Below are positions 9,151 to 18,179 of a stretch of 64,000 nt of DNA, piece by piece. The notes beneath the pieces were generated by a model. That model did no database searches. It was not told the DNA's origin and saw nothing but the letters and a program-made list of their open reading frames with translations. This stretch comes from Paucibacter sp963740455. GTDB taxonomy: Bacteria; Pseudomonadota; Gammaproteobacteria; Burkholderiales; Burkholderiaceae_C. The position numbers were made by a program, and so were the translations under genes. Numbering within the stretch: position 1 is the first letter of the stretch; each line of letters opens with the position of its first letter. The DNA lies in assembly GCA_963740455.1 (NCBI GenBank), contig CAVUEF010000012.1, positions 248,001 to 312,000 of the forward strand, given 5' to 3'.

Positions 9151-9531
9151 ATGAACAAGAAGACATGGGCATTGCTGCTGACCAGTGCCGCGCTGTTGAT
9201 GGCTTGCGGCAAGCAAGAGGCTGCTGCACCTGCACCGGCTCCAGCGGCTGCGCCCGTCGTGGCGGCAGCGCCCGAAAATGCGCTGGGCAAGAGCGTGTTC
9301 GGCAAGACCTGCTCCTTGTGCCACGCCACCGGCGTCGGCGGTGCGCCCAGGAAGGGCGACAAGGCCGACTGGGGGCCGCGCATCGCCCAAGGTAATGACA
9401 CGCTGTACAAGCATGCGCTGGAGGGTTTCACGGGCGCCAAGGGCATGATGCCGCCGCGCGGCACCGGCGCCTCGCTGTCGGACGAAGAAGTGAAGGCGGC
9501 CGTGGATTACATGACGTCCGAATCACGCTAG
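9151..9531 (+). CDS. Class I c-type cytochrome lipoprotein (c5-like)
   Basis: A 126-residue monohaem cytochrome. It has a lipoprotein signal with lipobox LMAC (Cys ~18), an Ala/Pro-rich linker, the haem motif CSLCH (residues ~54-58) and a distal Met in GMMPPRG. The start at 9151 is chosen because it begins the signal peptide and follows a GGA-containing RBS; longer in-frame starts add no signal. It is divergent from nosZ and followed after 10 bp by the ApbE gene, so it is a plausible periplasmic electron donor to NosZ. Confidence 0.88.
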   Translation: MNKKTWALLLTSAALLMACGKQEAAAPAPAPAAAPVVAAAPENALGKSVFGKTCSLCHATGVGGAPRKGDKADWGPRIAQGNDTLYKHALEGFTGAKGMMPPRGTGASLSDEEVKAAVDYMTSESR

Positions 9532-9541
9532 GCCCCCGGTG

Positions 9542-10564
9542 ATGACTCCGCGCATTCCGGTCAATCACGGACGCAGGCGCGTGCTTGCGGGCCTGCCCCT
9601 GCTGGCCACCGCGCTCTACTTGAAACCCGCCTTGGCCAACCCGGAGGTGCAGCAGGCTTCGCGCAATTTGATGGGTACGCGCGTGGACATCACCGTGCAG
9701 GCCCAGCAGCTTGATGCATCGAAGCTGGCGATGGCAGCCGCTTTCGATGAGATGGAGCGACTCAGCGACATGATGAGCCGCTACCACGCCACCAGCGTGG
9801 TCAACGCCCTGCATCTGGCGGCCGGCTTGCGTCCGATCCCGGTGCCCGCGGCGATGATGGGCACGCTCAGGATGGCGGCAGGCATGGCGCAGCGCAGCCG
9901 TGGCGCCTTCGATATCACCGTCGGCGCCTATTCAGAGTGGAGCTTCGAGCCGGCCCAGGCCAACATTCCTGACGCGCAAGTTCTGGCACGCGAAATCCCC
10001 CTGGTCAACTTCAGGGATCTGCTGTTGGACGAAGCCGCGGGCACCGCGTATTTGCGCCGCCGCGGCATGCGTGTCGATCTGGGCGGCATTGCCAAACTGC
10101 CGATTCTTGAGGCCGGCATGCAAGTGCTCAAGCGCCATGGCATCGCCAACGCGATGATCAATGGCGGCGGCGATGTGCGGGTCAGCGGCCAGCTCGATGG
10201 ACGTGACTGGCGCGTCGGTCTGCGTGATCCGCGCGCACCCGGGCAACTGTTGGGCAAGCTGAGTCTGTCTGAAGGTTTTGTCGCCGCATCGGGTGACTAC
10301 GAGCGTTACTTCGTGCGCGACGGGCGACGCTACCACCACATTCTGGATCCGAAGACCGGTCAGCCAACGACGGGGCCGCATGGCGTGGTCCTGGTCGGAC
10401 GCGATCTGTCGGCCATCAACGGCCTGGGTGCGGCCATCATGGTGGCTGGCGCCGACATGGGTCGCAGCCTGCTCGCGCCGCTGGCAGGCGTTGACGCGCT
10501 GATCGTGGCGCGCAATCAGGGTGTGTGGCTGTCGCCTGGCATGGCCGCGCGTTTGCAAACCTGA
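9542..10564 (+). CDS. apbE: FAD:protein FMN transferase (ApbE / NosX type)
   Basis: Attaches FMN covalently to Thr/Ser of target proteins in the periplasm; in nos clusters (as NosX) the target is NosR. The ~340-residue protein has a twin-arginine-like signal (GRRRVLAGLPLLATALYLKPALA), the N-terminal LMGTRVDITV strand, and the family blocks VDLGGIAK, INGGGDVRVSG and the conserved His/Asp segment YHHILDPKTGQPT. A GTG at 9539 immediately precedes the ATG at 9542; either may be used. Follows the cytochrome gene closely. Confidence 0.92.
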   Translation: MTPRIPVNHGRRRVLAGLPLLATALYLKPALANPEVQQASRNLMGTRVDITVQAQQLDASKLAMAAAFDEMERLSDMMSRYHATSVVNALHLAAGLRPIPVPAAMMGTLRMAAGMAQRSRGAFDITVGAYSEWSFEPAQANIPDAQVLAREIPLVNFRDLLLDEAAGTAYLRRRGMRVDLGGIAKLPILEAGMQVLKRHGIANAMINGGGDVRVSGQLDGRDWRVGLRDPRAPGQLLGKLSLSEGFVAASGDYERYFVRDGRRYHHILDPKTGQPTTGPHGVVLVGRDLSAINGLGAAIMVAGADMGRSLLAPLAGVDALIVARNQGVWLSPGMAARLQT

Positions 10565-10657
10565 TGCAGGCAGCGGGTCGGCGGCATAATCCCCGTCAGC
10601 CGGAACCCGGGCACCGCCCGGTTTGTCCGCAAGACCATCAGCTATTTGGAGCGCACC

Positions 10658-11167
10658 ATGGCCTCAGTCAACAAAGTCATTCTCATCGGCAATCTGGGGC
10701 GCGACCCGGAAGTGCGCTACATGCCCAGCGGTTCGGCCGTGTGCAATCTGGCGATCGCCACCTCGCGCGGTTCCAAGAACAAGGAATCAGGCGAACGCAC
10801 TGAAGAGACCGAATGGCACCGCGTCGCCTTGTTCGACCGTCTGGCCGAGATCGCCGGCGAGTACCTGAAGAAAGGCCGGCCGGTCTACATCGAGGGCCGG
10901 CTCAAGACCCGCAAGTGGACCGACAAGGAAGGCAAAGACCAGTACACGACTGAGATCATCGCCGAACAGATGCAGATGCTCGGCAGCCGCGATGGCGGCG
11001 GCGACGACGCCGGCCAAGGCGGCTACAGCCGCGGCGGCAGCGAGGCGGGCGAGGGCGAAGCACCACGCCGCGCCGCGCCCCAACGCCCAGCCAGCGCACC
11101 GGCAGCGCGCCCCGCGCCGAAGTCAGCCACCGGCTTTGACGACATGGACGACGATATTCCGTTCTGA
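10658..11167 (+). CDS. ssb: Single-stranded DNA-binding protein
   Basis: A 169-residue SSB with an N-terminal OB fold (MASVNKVILIGNLGRDPEVRY at the start, WHRVALFD and GRPVYIEGRLKTRKW in the core), a Gly/Arg/Pro-rich linker and the acidic C-terminal tip DDDIPF that recruits partners. An upstream TTG opens the frame but the ATG at 10658, with GGAG 7 nt before it, fits the family start. Its second half is duplicated at 13566-13800. Confidence 0.96.
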   Translation: MASVNKVILIGNLGRDPEVRYMPSGSAVCNLAIATSRGSKNKESGERTEETEWHRVALFDRLAEIAGEYLKKGRPVYIEGRLKTRKWTDKEGKDQYTTEIIAEQMQMLGSRDGGGDDAGQGGYSRGGSEAGEGEAPRRAAPQRPASAPAARPAPKSATGFDDMDDDIPF

Positions 11168-11358
11168 GTTCGAATAAGCCTCTTGTTTGTGAGTGCAGGC
11201 CTGTTGCCACCAGTTCAACTGCAAATTCGCCGCGTCTGGCTCATTTCTGGGTGGGAATACGGGCGCCGTTCAGGCGCGACTCGTTCGACAAGGCTTCTGC
11301 TAGCGCTTTATTAGCAAATGCACGACACTAGCAAGACTAATACTTCGCAGTGCTGGAC

Positions 11359-11814
11359 ATGATGAACACCATTGATCACCACACCCTGCAGCGTCTGGTG
11401 AATGCCGGCGCGTCGATCGGCGCCGAGGTCTACGGCCGTGCCGGGGGCTGGGAAATCGTCATCAATTACGGCCGGTCCAAGCAGCCACTGGTGGCCACGC
11501 GTGGCAAGCCACGCAAGTTCCGCAACTTCACGACGCTGGCGACATACTTGCGCGCGCTGAGCATCGTCGAGTTCAAGGTCAACTCGGCCGAGTTCGACCC
11601 CGAGGCCAAGGACGACAACGACCCGCGCCGCGAGCTGGCCTCCAGCCGCCTGAAGGAGGCCCACGCCGCTGTCGACTACGACAAGTGGTTTCGCACCCAG
11701 GTTCAGGCCAGCATTGACGATCCCCGGCCCAGCGTCAGCGCCGAGGACGCCCGCAAGCAGATGGCGGCTCAGCGTGAGGGGCTGCGCCAGCGCATCAAGA
11801 CGGGCTCGCATTGA
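11359..11814 (+). CDS. Antitoxin of a ParE-type toxin-antitoxin pair (PaaA2/stability-determinant-like)
   Basis: About 150 residues. The N-terminal half is a small unassigned domain. The C-terminal half (HAAVDYDKWFRTQVQASIDDPRP) resembles the helical toxin-binding segment of PaaA2-type antitoxins. Its stop overlaps the next start as TGATG, and the next gene encodes a ParE-like toxin, so pairing is well supported. The start is uncertain: GTG 11350, ATG 11359 or ATG 11362. Confidence 0.7.
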   Translation: MMNTIDHHTLQRLVNAGASIGAEVYGRAGGWEIVINYGRSKQPLVATRGKPRKFRNFTTLATYLRALSIVEFKVNSAEFDPEAKDDNDPRRELASSRLKEAHAAVDYDKWFRTQVQASIDDPRPSVSAEDARKQMAAQREGLRQRIKTGSH

Positions 11815-12101
11815 TGCGGCTCGAATGGCGGCCGATGGCGCTGGAAGACCGCGCGGCCATCATGGCCTACATTGGCCAAGACAACCCCGCCGCCGCGCTC
11901 CAGCTCGACGAGGAATTCGAGGTCAAGGCTGAGCAGGCCCGGCGCTCGCCCTCCCTCTACAAGGCCGGGCGGATGCAGGGCACGCGCGAGATTGTCGTGC
12001 GCCCGTCGTATGTGATGGTCTACCAAGTCGAGGCGCAAGCGGTCGCCATCGTACGCGTGCTGCACTCGGCCCAGCAAAGGCCGCCAATCTCGAAGCGCTG
12101 A
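11814..12101 (+). CDS. ParE/RelE-superfamily toxin
   Basis: A 95-residue protein of ParE/RelE fold (LEWRPMALEDRAAIMAYIGQ at the N-terminus; GTREIVVRPSYVMVYQVE and VAIVRVLHSAQQ at the C-terminus, the usual beta-sheet core). ParE proteins poison DNA gyrase; RelE homologues cleave mRNA, and sequence alone does not decide between them. Translationally coupled to the upstream antitoxin. Confidence 0.82.
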   Translation: MRLEWRPMALEDRAAIMAYIGQDNPAAALQLDEEFEVKAEQARRSPSLYKAGRMQGTREIVVRPSYVMVYQVEAQAVAIVRVLHSAQQRPPISKR

Positions 12102-12252
12102 CTGTGCGCCTGTCTCCCTTCGGTCACGAGCGCATCAACATGCTTCGGCGCCATTCATTCTCGGCGCCAGAAAACGTTGCACGCGGAGAACTGCGGCCAC
12201 TTGGCAACGGATCAGAAACCTGAAACACCCAACTTCATTGGAGCAAACAGCC

Positions 12253-12786
12253 ATGAGCAATCCGCCCTTTCAGCAGGCGCTGACCGATGCCGAGCTCGAT
12301 AGGCTGACTGAGTTTCTCGACGCCATCGGCTCATCCGCAATGAACATTGAAATGCTTGACTGCTACTTTGCAGCGCTGATCTGCGGCCCAAGCATGATCT
12401 TGCCAAGCGAGTATCTGCCGCAAATCTGGGGGGAAGACTTCAGCTTCGATAGCGATGCTGAGGCCACCGAAATCCTGGCACTCATCATGCGCCAATGGAA
12501 CACGATTTCATCGGCACTGCTTCACACGCTGGAGGAGCCCGACGTGTACTTGCCGGTATTGCTGGAGGGCAGCAATGGCATTGCTCACGGCAACGATTGG
12601 GCATTGGGCTTCATGCGCGGTGTCCACACCCGTCCGACAAGTTGGCGTGATTTGATTGACAGCGACGAGCATGGCGGGCCAATGCTGCCAATCATGCTCT
12701 TGGCGCATGAGAATGACCCCGATCCGGCGATGCGCCAACGATGCACTGATCGTGGTTCTGTCGCAATGGAGAAGGTGTTTGGATGA
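12253..12786 (+). CDS. UPF0149 (YgfB/YecA)-family protein, short C-terminus
   Basis: A 177-residue protein matching the YgfB/YecA pattern: TDAELDRLTEFLD, a YFAALICGP helix, the WALGFMRGV block and the conserved MLPIMLLAHENDPDP stretch. YecA-type members usually continue with a SEC-C metal-binding motif; here the protein ends soon after (MEKVFG), so the C-terminal part is lost or was never present. Function unknown. Start at 12253 (MSNPPF) preferred over an upstream TTG. It lies between two toxin-antitoxin pairs. Confidence 0.65.
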   Translation: MSNPPFQQALTDAELDRLTEFLDAIGSSAMNIEMLDCYFAALICGPSMILPSEYLPQIWGEDFSFDSDAEATEILALIMRQWNTISSALLHTLEEPDVYLPVLLEGSNGIAHGNDWALGFMRGVHTRPTSWRDLIDSDEHGGPMLPIMLLAHENDPDPAMRQRCTDRGSVAMEKVFG

Positions 12787-12931
12787 AGGTCGGTGCACCT
12801 TGAGCGGCGCCAGTGTTGAGGACTTGAGTTCGACGCGTGGCTCCACAAAATGTCGATGCGGTGGCTCAATTGCTGATCGGCACCAGCACCCTTCATTTGC
12901 CAAATTTTGCCAAGCTCTCTATCATTCAAGC

Positions 12932-13171
12932 ATGAGCACGATGAATATTTCCCTCCCCGAAGGACTCAAATCGTTTGTTGACGAGCAGGTCAGCAGCCGC
13001 GGTTTTGGGACCAGCAGCGAGTACGTGCGCGAATTGATCCGCAAGGATCAGGATCGGCTGCATCTGCGCGGATTGCTACTCGAGGGCGGGAATTCGGCTC
13101 CTACGAAATCAGCGGATGCGACGTACTTCGCCTCACTGCGTGACCGCGTCAAACATCGCGGCCGGCAGTGA
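12932..13171 (+). CDS. ParD-type ribbon-helix-helix antitoxin
   Basis: A 79-residue protein with an N-terminal RHH DNA-binding motif (MNISLPEGLKSFVDEQV, then SSEYVRELIRKDQDR) and a C-terminal toxin-binding tail, the usual ParD layout. The next gene starts at a GTG overlapping the stop by 4 bp and encodes ParE. It probably autoregulates the pair. Confidence 0.88.
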   Translation: MSTMNISLPEGLKSFVDEQVSSRGFGTSSEYVRELIRKDQDRLHLRGLLLEGGNSAPTKSADATYFASLRDRVKHRGRQ

Positions 13172-13488
13172 AGGTCAAGGCTGTTGTTCCCCGAGAGCTT
13201 GCCAGTCGGGACGTTGATGAGGCCATCGACTACTACCTGAGCGAGGGTGCCGCCAAAGCGGCGCTCGACTTCATCGACGATCTTGAGAAGGCTTATGTCC
13301 ACATCGGTCGTCAGCCCGCTTCGGGTTCACCGCGATATGCACACGAACTCAACCTGCCTGGCTTGAGGTTCTGGCCGCTGACGCGTTTTCCCTACCTGGT
13401 TTTCTACTTCGAGCGCGAGGACTGCGTCGACGTCTGGCGTGTGCTGCAAGGGCAGCGTGACATTCCGGCCTGGATGAACGAGCCCTGA
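13168..13488 (+). CDS. ParE-type toxin
   Basis: A 106-residue ParE/RelE-superfamily toxin (RDVDEAIDYYLSEGAAKAALDFIDDLEKA helices; FPYLVFYFEREDCVDVWRVLQGQRD sheet). It begins at a GTG inside the antitoxin stop (GTGA), indicating coupling. Paired with the ParD-like antitoxin at 12932. Confidence 0.88.
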   Translation: MKVKAVVPRELASRDVDEAIDYYLSEGAAKAALDFIDDLEKAYVHIGRQPASGSPRYAHELNLPGLRFWPLTRFPYLVFYFEREDCVDVWRVLQGQRDIPAWMNEP

Positions 13489-13565
13489 CTTACCCGACAA
13501 AGACGTTCACCCAAAAACCTTCTCTACCGCACCGCTGCGCCAAGTGGCCTCCGACTGATCGTAGA

Positions 13566-13813
13566 TGGCCGAGATCGCCGGCGAGTACCTGAAGAAAGGC
13601 CGCCCGGTCTACATCGAGGGCCGACTCAAGACCCGCAAGTGGACCGACAAGGAAGGCAAAGACCAGTACACGACCGAGATCATTGCCGAACAGATGCAGA
13701 TGCTGGGCAGCCGTGATGGCGGCGGCGACGACGCTGGCCAAGGCGGCGGCTACAGCCGCGCCGGCAGCGATGCGGGCGAGGGCGAAGCACCGCACCACGC
13801 AAGACTGAGCTGA
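13566..13813 (+). pseudogene. Truncated second copy of ssb (middle and linker only)
   Basis: From 13566 to about 13800 the sequence repeats the ssb interior starting at 10847 with only scattered differences. It keeps the GEYLKKGRPVYIEGRLKTRKW region and part of the Gly-rich linker, but lacks the first ~63 residues of the OB fold and the acidic DDDIPF tip. It ends in a novel tail (HHARLS). It cannot encode a working SSB. It marks the right border of the toxin-antitoxin insert that begins after the intact ssb. Confidence 0.85.
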
Positions 13814-13899
13814 TTGCCGACCCGGCCGCGCCCTTGCTGCCCGGCCCGGGCGAGATTTGGACGTCATCACACCGACATGTCCACGGGTACTATTGACCC

Positions 13900-15897
13900 A
13901 TGGTCTCGCCGCTCGAACTGGCCCTGCTCTACCTGATCGCCGCTGTGCTGGGCGTGGTGGTGTGCCGCTTGCTCAAGCTGCCGGCGATGCTGGGCTATCT
14001 GGCGGTGGGCGTGTTGATCGGGCCGCATGCGCTGGCGCTGGCGGGCGATTCGACCAGCATGAGCCGACTGGCCGAGTTCGGCGTGGTGTTCCTGATGTTC
14101 GTGATCGGGCTCGAATTCAATCTGCCCAAGCTGCACAGCATGCGCCGCCTCGTGTTCGGCCTGGGGCTGGCGCAGGTGCTGCTGACGATCTGTGGCGCCA
14201 TGCTGGGCAATGTGCTGTTGATCGCTGCATTTGCCTGGTTCGCGCGCAGCTGGGAGCTGAGCTGGCAGGGCGCGCTGGTGCTGGGCGCGGCGATGGCGAT
14301 GTCGAGCACGGCCATCGTCGTCAAGCTGATGGCCGAGCGGCTCGAGCTCGAGAGCGAACATGGCCGGCGCGTGATGGGCGTGCTGCTGTTCCAGGATCTG
14401 GCGGTGGTGCCGCTGCTGGTGCTGATTCCGGCGCTGGGTTCCGGCCCCGAAGCCTTGGCGACATCACTGGCATGGGCCGGCGTGAAGGCCGTGCTGCTGG
14501 TGGGCGTGCTGCTGGTGGGCGGGCAAAAGCTGATGCGCTGGTGGCTGACCTTGGTCGCGCGGCGCAAGACCGAAGAGCTGTTCGTGCTCAACCTGCTGCT
14601 GGTCACGCTGGGCCTGGCCTGGTTGACCGAACTGGCCGGCCTGTCACTGGCGCTGGGCGCCTTCATTGCCGGCATGCTGATCGCCGAGACCGAGTACAAG
14701 CACCAGGTCGAGACCGACATCCGGCCGTTTCACGACGTGCTGCTGGGGCTGTTCTTCATCAGCATCGGCATGCGTCTGGATGGGCGGCCGCTGCTCGACA
14801 ACTGGGAGCTCGTGCTGCTGCTGACCTGCCTGCCCGTGCTCGCCAAGGCGCTGCTGGTCGCGGCCCTGGCGCGCTTGTTCGGCGCCCAGCCTGGTGTGGC
14901 GATACGCACCGGCCTGTATCTGGCGCAGGCCGGCGAGTTCGGCTTCGTGCTGCTGACCTTGGGTCTGGATCATCAACTGATCTCGCCGCAGTGGGTCAGC
15001 CCGGTGCTGGCCAGCATGGTCTTGTCGATGCTGGCCACGCCGTTTGTCGTGATGTACAGCAACCGCATCGTGATGCGCTTGTCGAGCAGCGATTGGTTGA
15101 TGCAGTCGGTGGCGCTGACCACGATTGCCAAGAAGTCGATCAAGACCGAGGCGCATGTGATCATTTGCGGCTACGGCCGCAGCGGGCAGAACCTGGCACG
15201 ACTGCTCGACGGCGAATCGATTCCATATATGGCGCTGGACCTGGACCCCGACCGGGTGCGCCAGGCCGCTGCGGCCGGCCAGAGCGTGGTGTTCGGCGAC
15301 GCCGCGCGCCTGCCCAGCCTGATGGCCGCAGGGCTGGCGCGCGCCAGCGCGGTGGTGGTGAGCTACCCGGACACCGCCTCGGCCTTGAAGATATTGCAGC
15401 TGGTGCGCGAGCACGCGCCGCAAGTGCCGGTGGTGGTGCGCACCATCGACGACGCCGACCTGGAGCGGCTGCGCGCCGCGGGCGCCACCGAGGTGGTTCC
15501 GGAGGCGATTGAAGGCTCGCTGATGCTGGCCAGTCATGCGCTGGCGCTGGTAGGGGTGCCGATGCGCCGCGTGATACGCCTGACGCGCGACGCGCGTGAT
15601 GCGCGCTACAGCTTGCTGCGCGGCTATTTTCACGGCGCCGACGACGACACGCCAGAAGAGCGCGGTCAGGCGCGCCTGCTCAGCGTCACCCTGCCGCTGG
15701 CCACCCGACACAGCGGCGCGCCCTTGGTCAGCCTGGCGCTGCATGCGCTGGGCGTGGCCGTGGTGTCGGTGCGCCGCGCCAGCGGCGCCGTGCTGCACGC
15801 CACCGATGACCTGGTGCTGGGCGGGGGCGACACGCTCGTGCTGTCGGGCCAACCCGAGGCCCTGGCGCTGGCTGAAGACAGCTTGCTCAAGGGATGA
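13900..15897 (+). CDS. CPA2-family monovalent cation:proton antiporter with TrkA domains (KefB/KefC-like)
   Basis: A 665-residue inner-membrane protein. Residues 1-385 form about 12 helices of a Na+/H+ exchanger domain. Residues ~415-530 form a TrkA-N/RCK Rossmann domain (HVIICGYGRSGQNLARLLD). Residues ~590-660 form a TrkA-C domain. Such proteins export K+ or Na+ in exchange for H+ under nucleotide or glutathione-adduct control. Length and domain order match KefB/KefC/YbaL. No KefF/KefG partner is adjacent, so the exact subtype is open. Confidence 0.88.
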   Translation: MVSPLELALLYLIAAVLGVVVCRLLKLPAMLGYLAVGVLIGPHALALAGDSTSMSRLAEFGVVFLMFVIGLEFNLPKLHSMRRLVFGLGLAQVLLTICGAMLGNVLLIAAFAWFARSWELSWQGALVLGAAMAMSSTAIVVKLMAERLELESEHGRRVMGVLLFQDLAVVPLLVLIPALGSGPEALATSLAWAGVKAVLLVGVLLVGGQKLMRWWLTLVARRKTEELFVLNLLLVTLGLAWLTELAGLSLALGAFIAGMLIAETEYKHQVETDIRPFHDVLLGLFFISIGMRLDGRPLLDNWELVLLLTCLPVLAKALLVAALARLFGAQPGVAIRTGLYLAQAGEFGFVLLTLGLDHQLISPQWVSPVLASMVLSMLATPFVVMYSNRIVMRLSSSDWLMQSVALTTIAKKSIKTEAHVIICGYGRSGQNLARLLDGESIPYMALDLDPDRVRQAAAAGQSVVFGDAARLPSLMAAGLARASAVVVSYPDTASALKILQLVREHAPQVPVVVRTIDDADLERLRAAGATEVVPEAIEGSLMLASHALALVGVPMRRVIRLTRDARDARYSLLRGYFHGADDDTPEERGQARLLSVTLPLATRHSGAPLVSLALHALGVAVVSVRRASGAVLHATDDLVLGGGDTLVLSGQPEALALAEDSLLKG

Positions 15898-15973
15898 AGC
15901 GGCAGCGAATCTTTCGCTTCCTGCAACCTCGGCGACAGCACGCCGCGCCCACTTGGTTCACACTTGAGCGCTC

Positions 15974-16708
15974 ATGTCATCTCAACTCGCTCCCCCTGCC
16001 GTGCACCGACGCCGCATCTATCTGATGCGTCACGGCGCGGTGAGCTACTTCGACGCCGCGGGCCGCCCGGTGCCGCCCGAGGACGTGCCGCTCAACGCCG
16101 AAGGCGAGCATCAGGCGCGCGCAGCCGGAGCGCAGTTTGCCAAGGAGGGCGTGCACTTCGACCGCGTCATCGTCAGCGGCCTGCCGCGCACGGTGCAGAC
16201 CGCGGCGCTGGTCTTGCAAGGCAGCGGACTGGGCGGCGCGCGCGAAACTGAAATCTGGCCCGAACTGCAAGAGATTCGTGGCGGGCGTCTGGCCGATATT
16301 CCGCAGGCGCAGATCGCGCAGGCTTTCAACGCCTTGAGCCACGGCGTGCTGAACGAAGACCAGCGCTTCTTGCATGGCGAATCGATAGGCGAACTGCTCG
16401 ACCGCGTGCTGCCCGCGATTGGCCGCTTGCGCGCCGACCCGGGCTGGGACAGCGCCCTGCTGGTGTTGCACGGCGTCGTCAACGCGGCCGTGCTGTCGCA
16501 TGCCTTGAGCGGCGGCCAGCGCCTGATGCTGGGCAGCCTGGTGCAGACGCCGGCCTGCATCAATGTGCTCGACGTCGGTGCAGCGCCGCACGACTGGCTG
16601 GTGCGCGTGGTGAATTTCTCGCCCCCGCATCCGCTGCATACCCAGACCCGCCACACCACCATGGAAGCGTTGCTCGCCCAGTATCTGCAATACCGCAGCA
16701 AGGCTTGA
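15974..16708 (+). CDS. Histidine phosphatase (phosphoglycerate mutase-like) family protein
   Basis: A 244-residue protein with the catalytic RHG motif (YLMRHGAVSYF, about residues 16-20), a second conserved region (GLPRTVQTA), the catalytic Glu in ELQEIRGG and the second catalytic His in LHGVVNAAV. This is the full histidine phosphatase set. Substrate unknown. It is followed closely by an acyl-CoA dehydrogenase; phosphatases of this class are often linked to ACAD and phosphotransferase genes. Confidence 0.85.
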   Translation: MSSQLAPPAVHRRRIYLMRHGAVSYFDAAGRPVPPEDVPLNAEGEHQARAAGAQFAKEGVHFDRVIVSGLPRTVQTAALVLQGSGLGGARETEIWPELQEIRGGRLADIPQAQIAQAFNALSHGVLNEDQRFLHGESIGELLDRVLPAIGRLRADPGWDSALLVLHGVVNAAVLSHALSGGQRLMLGSLVQTPACINVLDVGAAPHDWLVRVVNFSPPHPLHTQTRHTTMEALLAQYLQYRSKA

Positions 16709-16753
16709 TTGCGCTGCCCCCACCCCATCCATAGCCCCCGACAAGGAGACACC

Positions 16754-17992
16754 ATGAACTTCGACTACACCCCCAAGGTGAAAGATCTTCAACAGCGACT
16801 GCTCGCCTTCATGGACGAACACATCTACCCCAACGAGCGCAGCTTTCACGAAGAAGTCGCCGCGAACCGGGCCAAGGGCAACGCCTGGATTCCGACCACG
16901 CTGATCGAGAAGCTCAAGCCCAAGGCGCGTGCCGCGGGTTTGTGGAATCTGTTCCTGCCGAGCTCGAAGCGCGCGCCCGAGGGCCTGAGCAATCTCGAGT
17001 ACGCGCCGCTGTGCGAAATCATGGGCCGCGTGAGCTGGGCCGCGGAGGTGTTCAACTGCTCGGCGCCCGACACCGGCAATATGGAAACCATCGAACGCTA
17101 CGGCAGCGAAGCACAGAAGACGCAGTGGCTCGAACCCTTGCTGCGCGCCGAATTCCGTTCGGCGTTTCTGATGACCGAGCCCGCGGTTGCGTCGAGCGAC
17201 GCCACCAACATCCAGTGCAGCATGGAGCGCGACGGTGATGAGCTGGTGATCAACGGCACCAAGTGGTGGTCGTCCGGCGGCGGTGATCCGCGCTGCAAGA
17301 TCTACATCGTGATGGGCAAGACCAATCCGGAGGCGGGCCGCCATGAGCAGCAGTCGATGGTGCTGGTGCCTGCCGACACGGCCGGCGTCACCATCATCCG
17401 CCCGCTCACCGTCTTCGGCTACGACGACGCGCCGCACGGCCACATGGAAATTGCGCTGAAGAACGTGCGCGTGCCGGCCGCGAACATCTTGCTGGGTGCC
17501 GGCCGCGGCTTCGAGATCGCGCAAGGCCGGCTTGGCCCGGGTCGCATCCACCACTGCATGCGCTCGATCGGCGCGGCCGAGCGCGCCCTGGAATTGATGT
17601 GCGAGCGCAGCCTTCAGCGCATCGCTTTCGGCAAGGCCCTGGCCCAGCAAGGCGTGACGCAAGAGCGCATTGCCGAGGCGCGCTGCAGCATCGAGCAGGC
17701 ACGCCTGCTCACGCTGAAGGCCGCCTACATGATGGACACGGTGGGCAACAAGGGCGCGAAGGCCGAGATCGCGATGATCAAGATCGTGGCGCCCAATATG
17801 GCGCTGAAGGTGATCGACTGGGCCATGCAGATCTACGGCGGCATGGGCATCTGTGACGACACGCCTTTGGCGCTGATGTGGGCGCACCAGCGCACGCTGC
17901 GCTTTGCCGACGGCCCGGACGAAGTGCACCGCTATTCGCTGGCCAAGCTGGAGCTGGCGCGCCACATGAAAGTGCCCGGCATCACGCGCTGA
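16754..17992 (+). CDS. Acyl-CoA dehydrogenase family protein
   Basis: A 412-residue FAD-dependent dehydrogenase of the ACAD10/11-like or long-chain class. Recognisable are FLMTEPAVASSDATNI (FAD/substrate region), GTKWWSSGGGDPRC, GPGRIHHCMRSIGAAERALE and the C-terminal IYGGMGICDDTPLA block. AAGGAG lies 7 nt upstream of the ATG at 16754. It alpha,beta-dehydrogenates an acyl-CoA; substrate not predictable. Confidence 0.88.
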   Translation: MNFDYTPKVKDLQQRLLAFMDEHIYPNERSFHEEVAANRAKGNAWIPTTLIEKLKPKARAAGLWNLFLPSSKRAPEGLSNLEYAPLCEIMGRVSWAAEVFNCSAPDTGNMETIERYGSEAQKTQWLEPLLRAEFRSAFLMTEPAVASSDATNIQCSMERDGDELVINGTKWWSSGGGDPRCKIYIVMGKTNPEAGRHEQQSMVLVPADTAGVTIIRPLTVFGYDDAPHGHMEIALKNVRVPAANILLGAGRGFEIAQGRLGPGRIHHCMRSIGAAERALELMCERSLQRIAFGKALAQQGVTQERIAEARCSIEQARLLTLKAAYMMDTVGNKGAKAEIAMIKIVAPNMALKVIDWAMQIYGGMGICDDTPLALMWAHQRTLRFADGPDEVHRYSLAKLELARHMKVPGITR

Positions 17993-18179
17993 ACCTGGCG
18001 CAGCGTGGACCTTGCCCCCGCGGCCCGCCGCGGATGGAAAGTCACGCCTAGCGGCGGAACTTTCAGGCGGCGATCCGGTCTGTATTGGTTCAAATGTAAA
18101 ATCGTGCTGCGCCGGGTGACACTGCCTCATCAAACCCGTCGCGCACCACCCCCCAAAACTGAATCATGGAGATTCTTGA

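Noticed and set aside
12656..12931. Open frame overlapping the UPF0149 gene with a CRCGG string, considered as a frameshifted SEC-C motif
   Set aside because: The cysteine spacing does not match CPCGSGKKYKKCC and the flanking residues are not family-like.
15977..18133. 718-codon minus-strand open frame opposite the phosphatase and acyl-CoA dehydrogenase
   Set aside because: Antisense shadow; the plus-strand genes have full catalytic motifs and RBSs.
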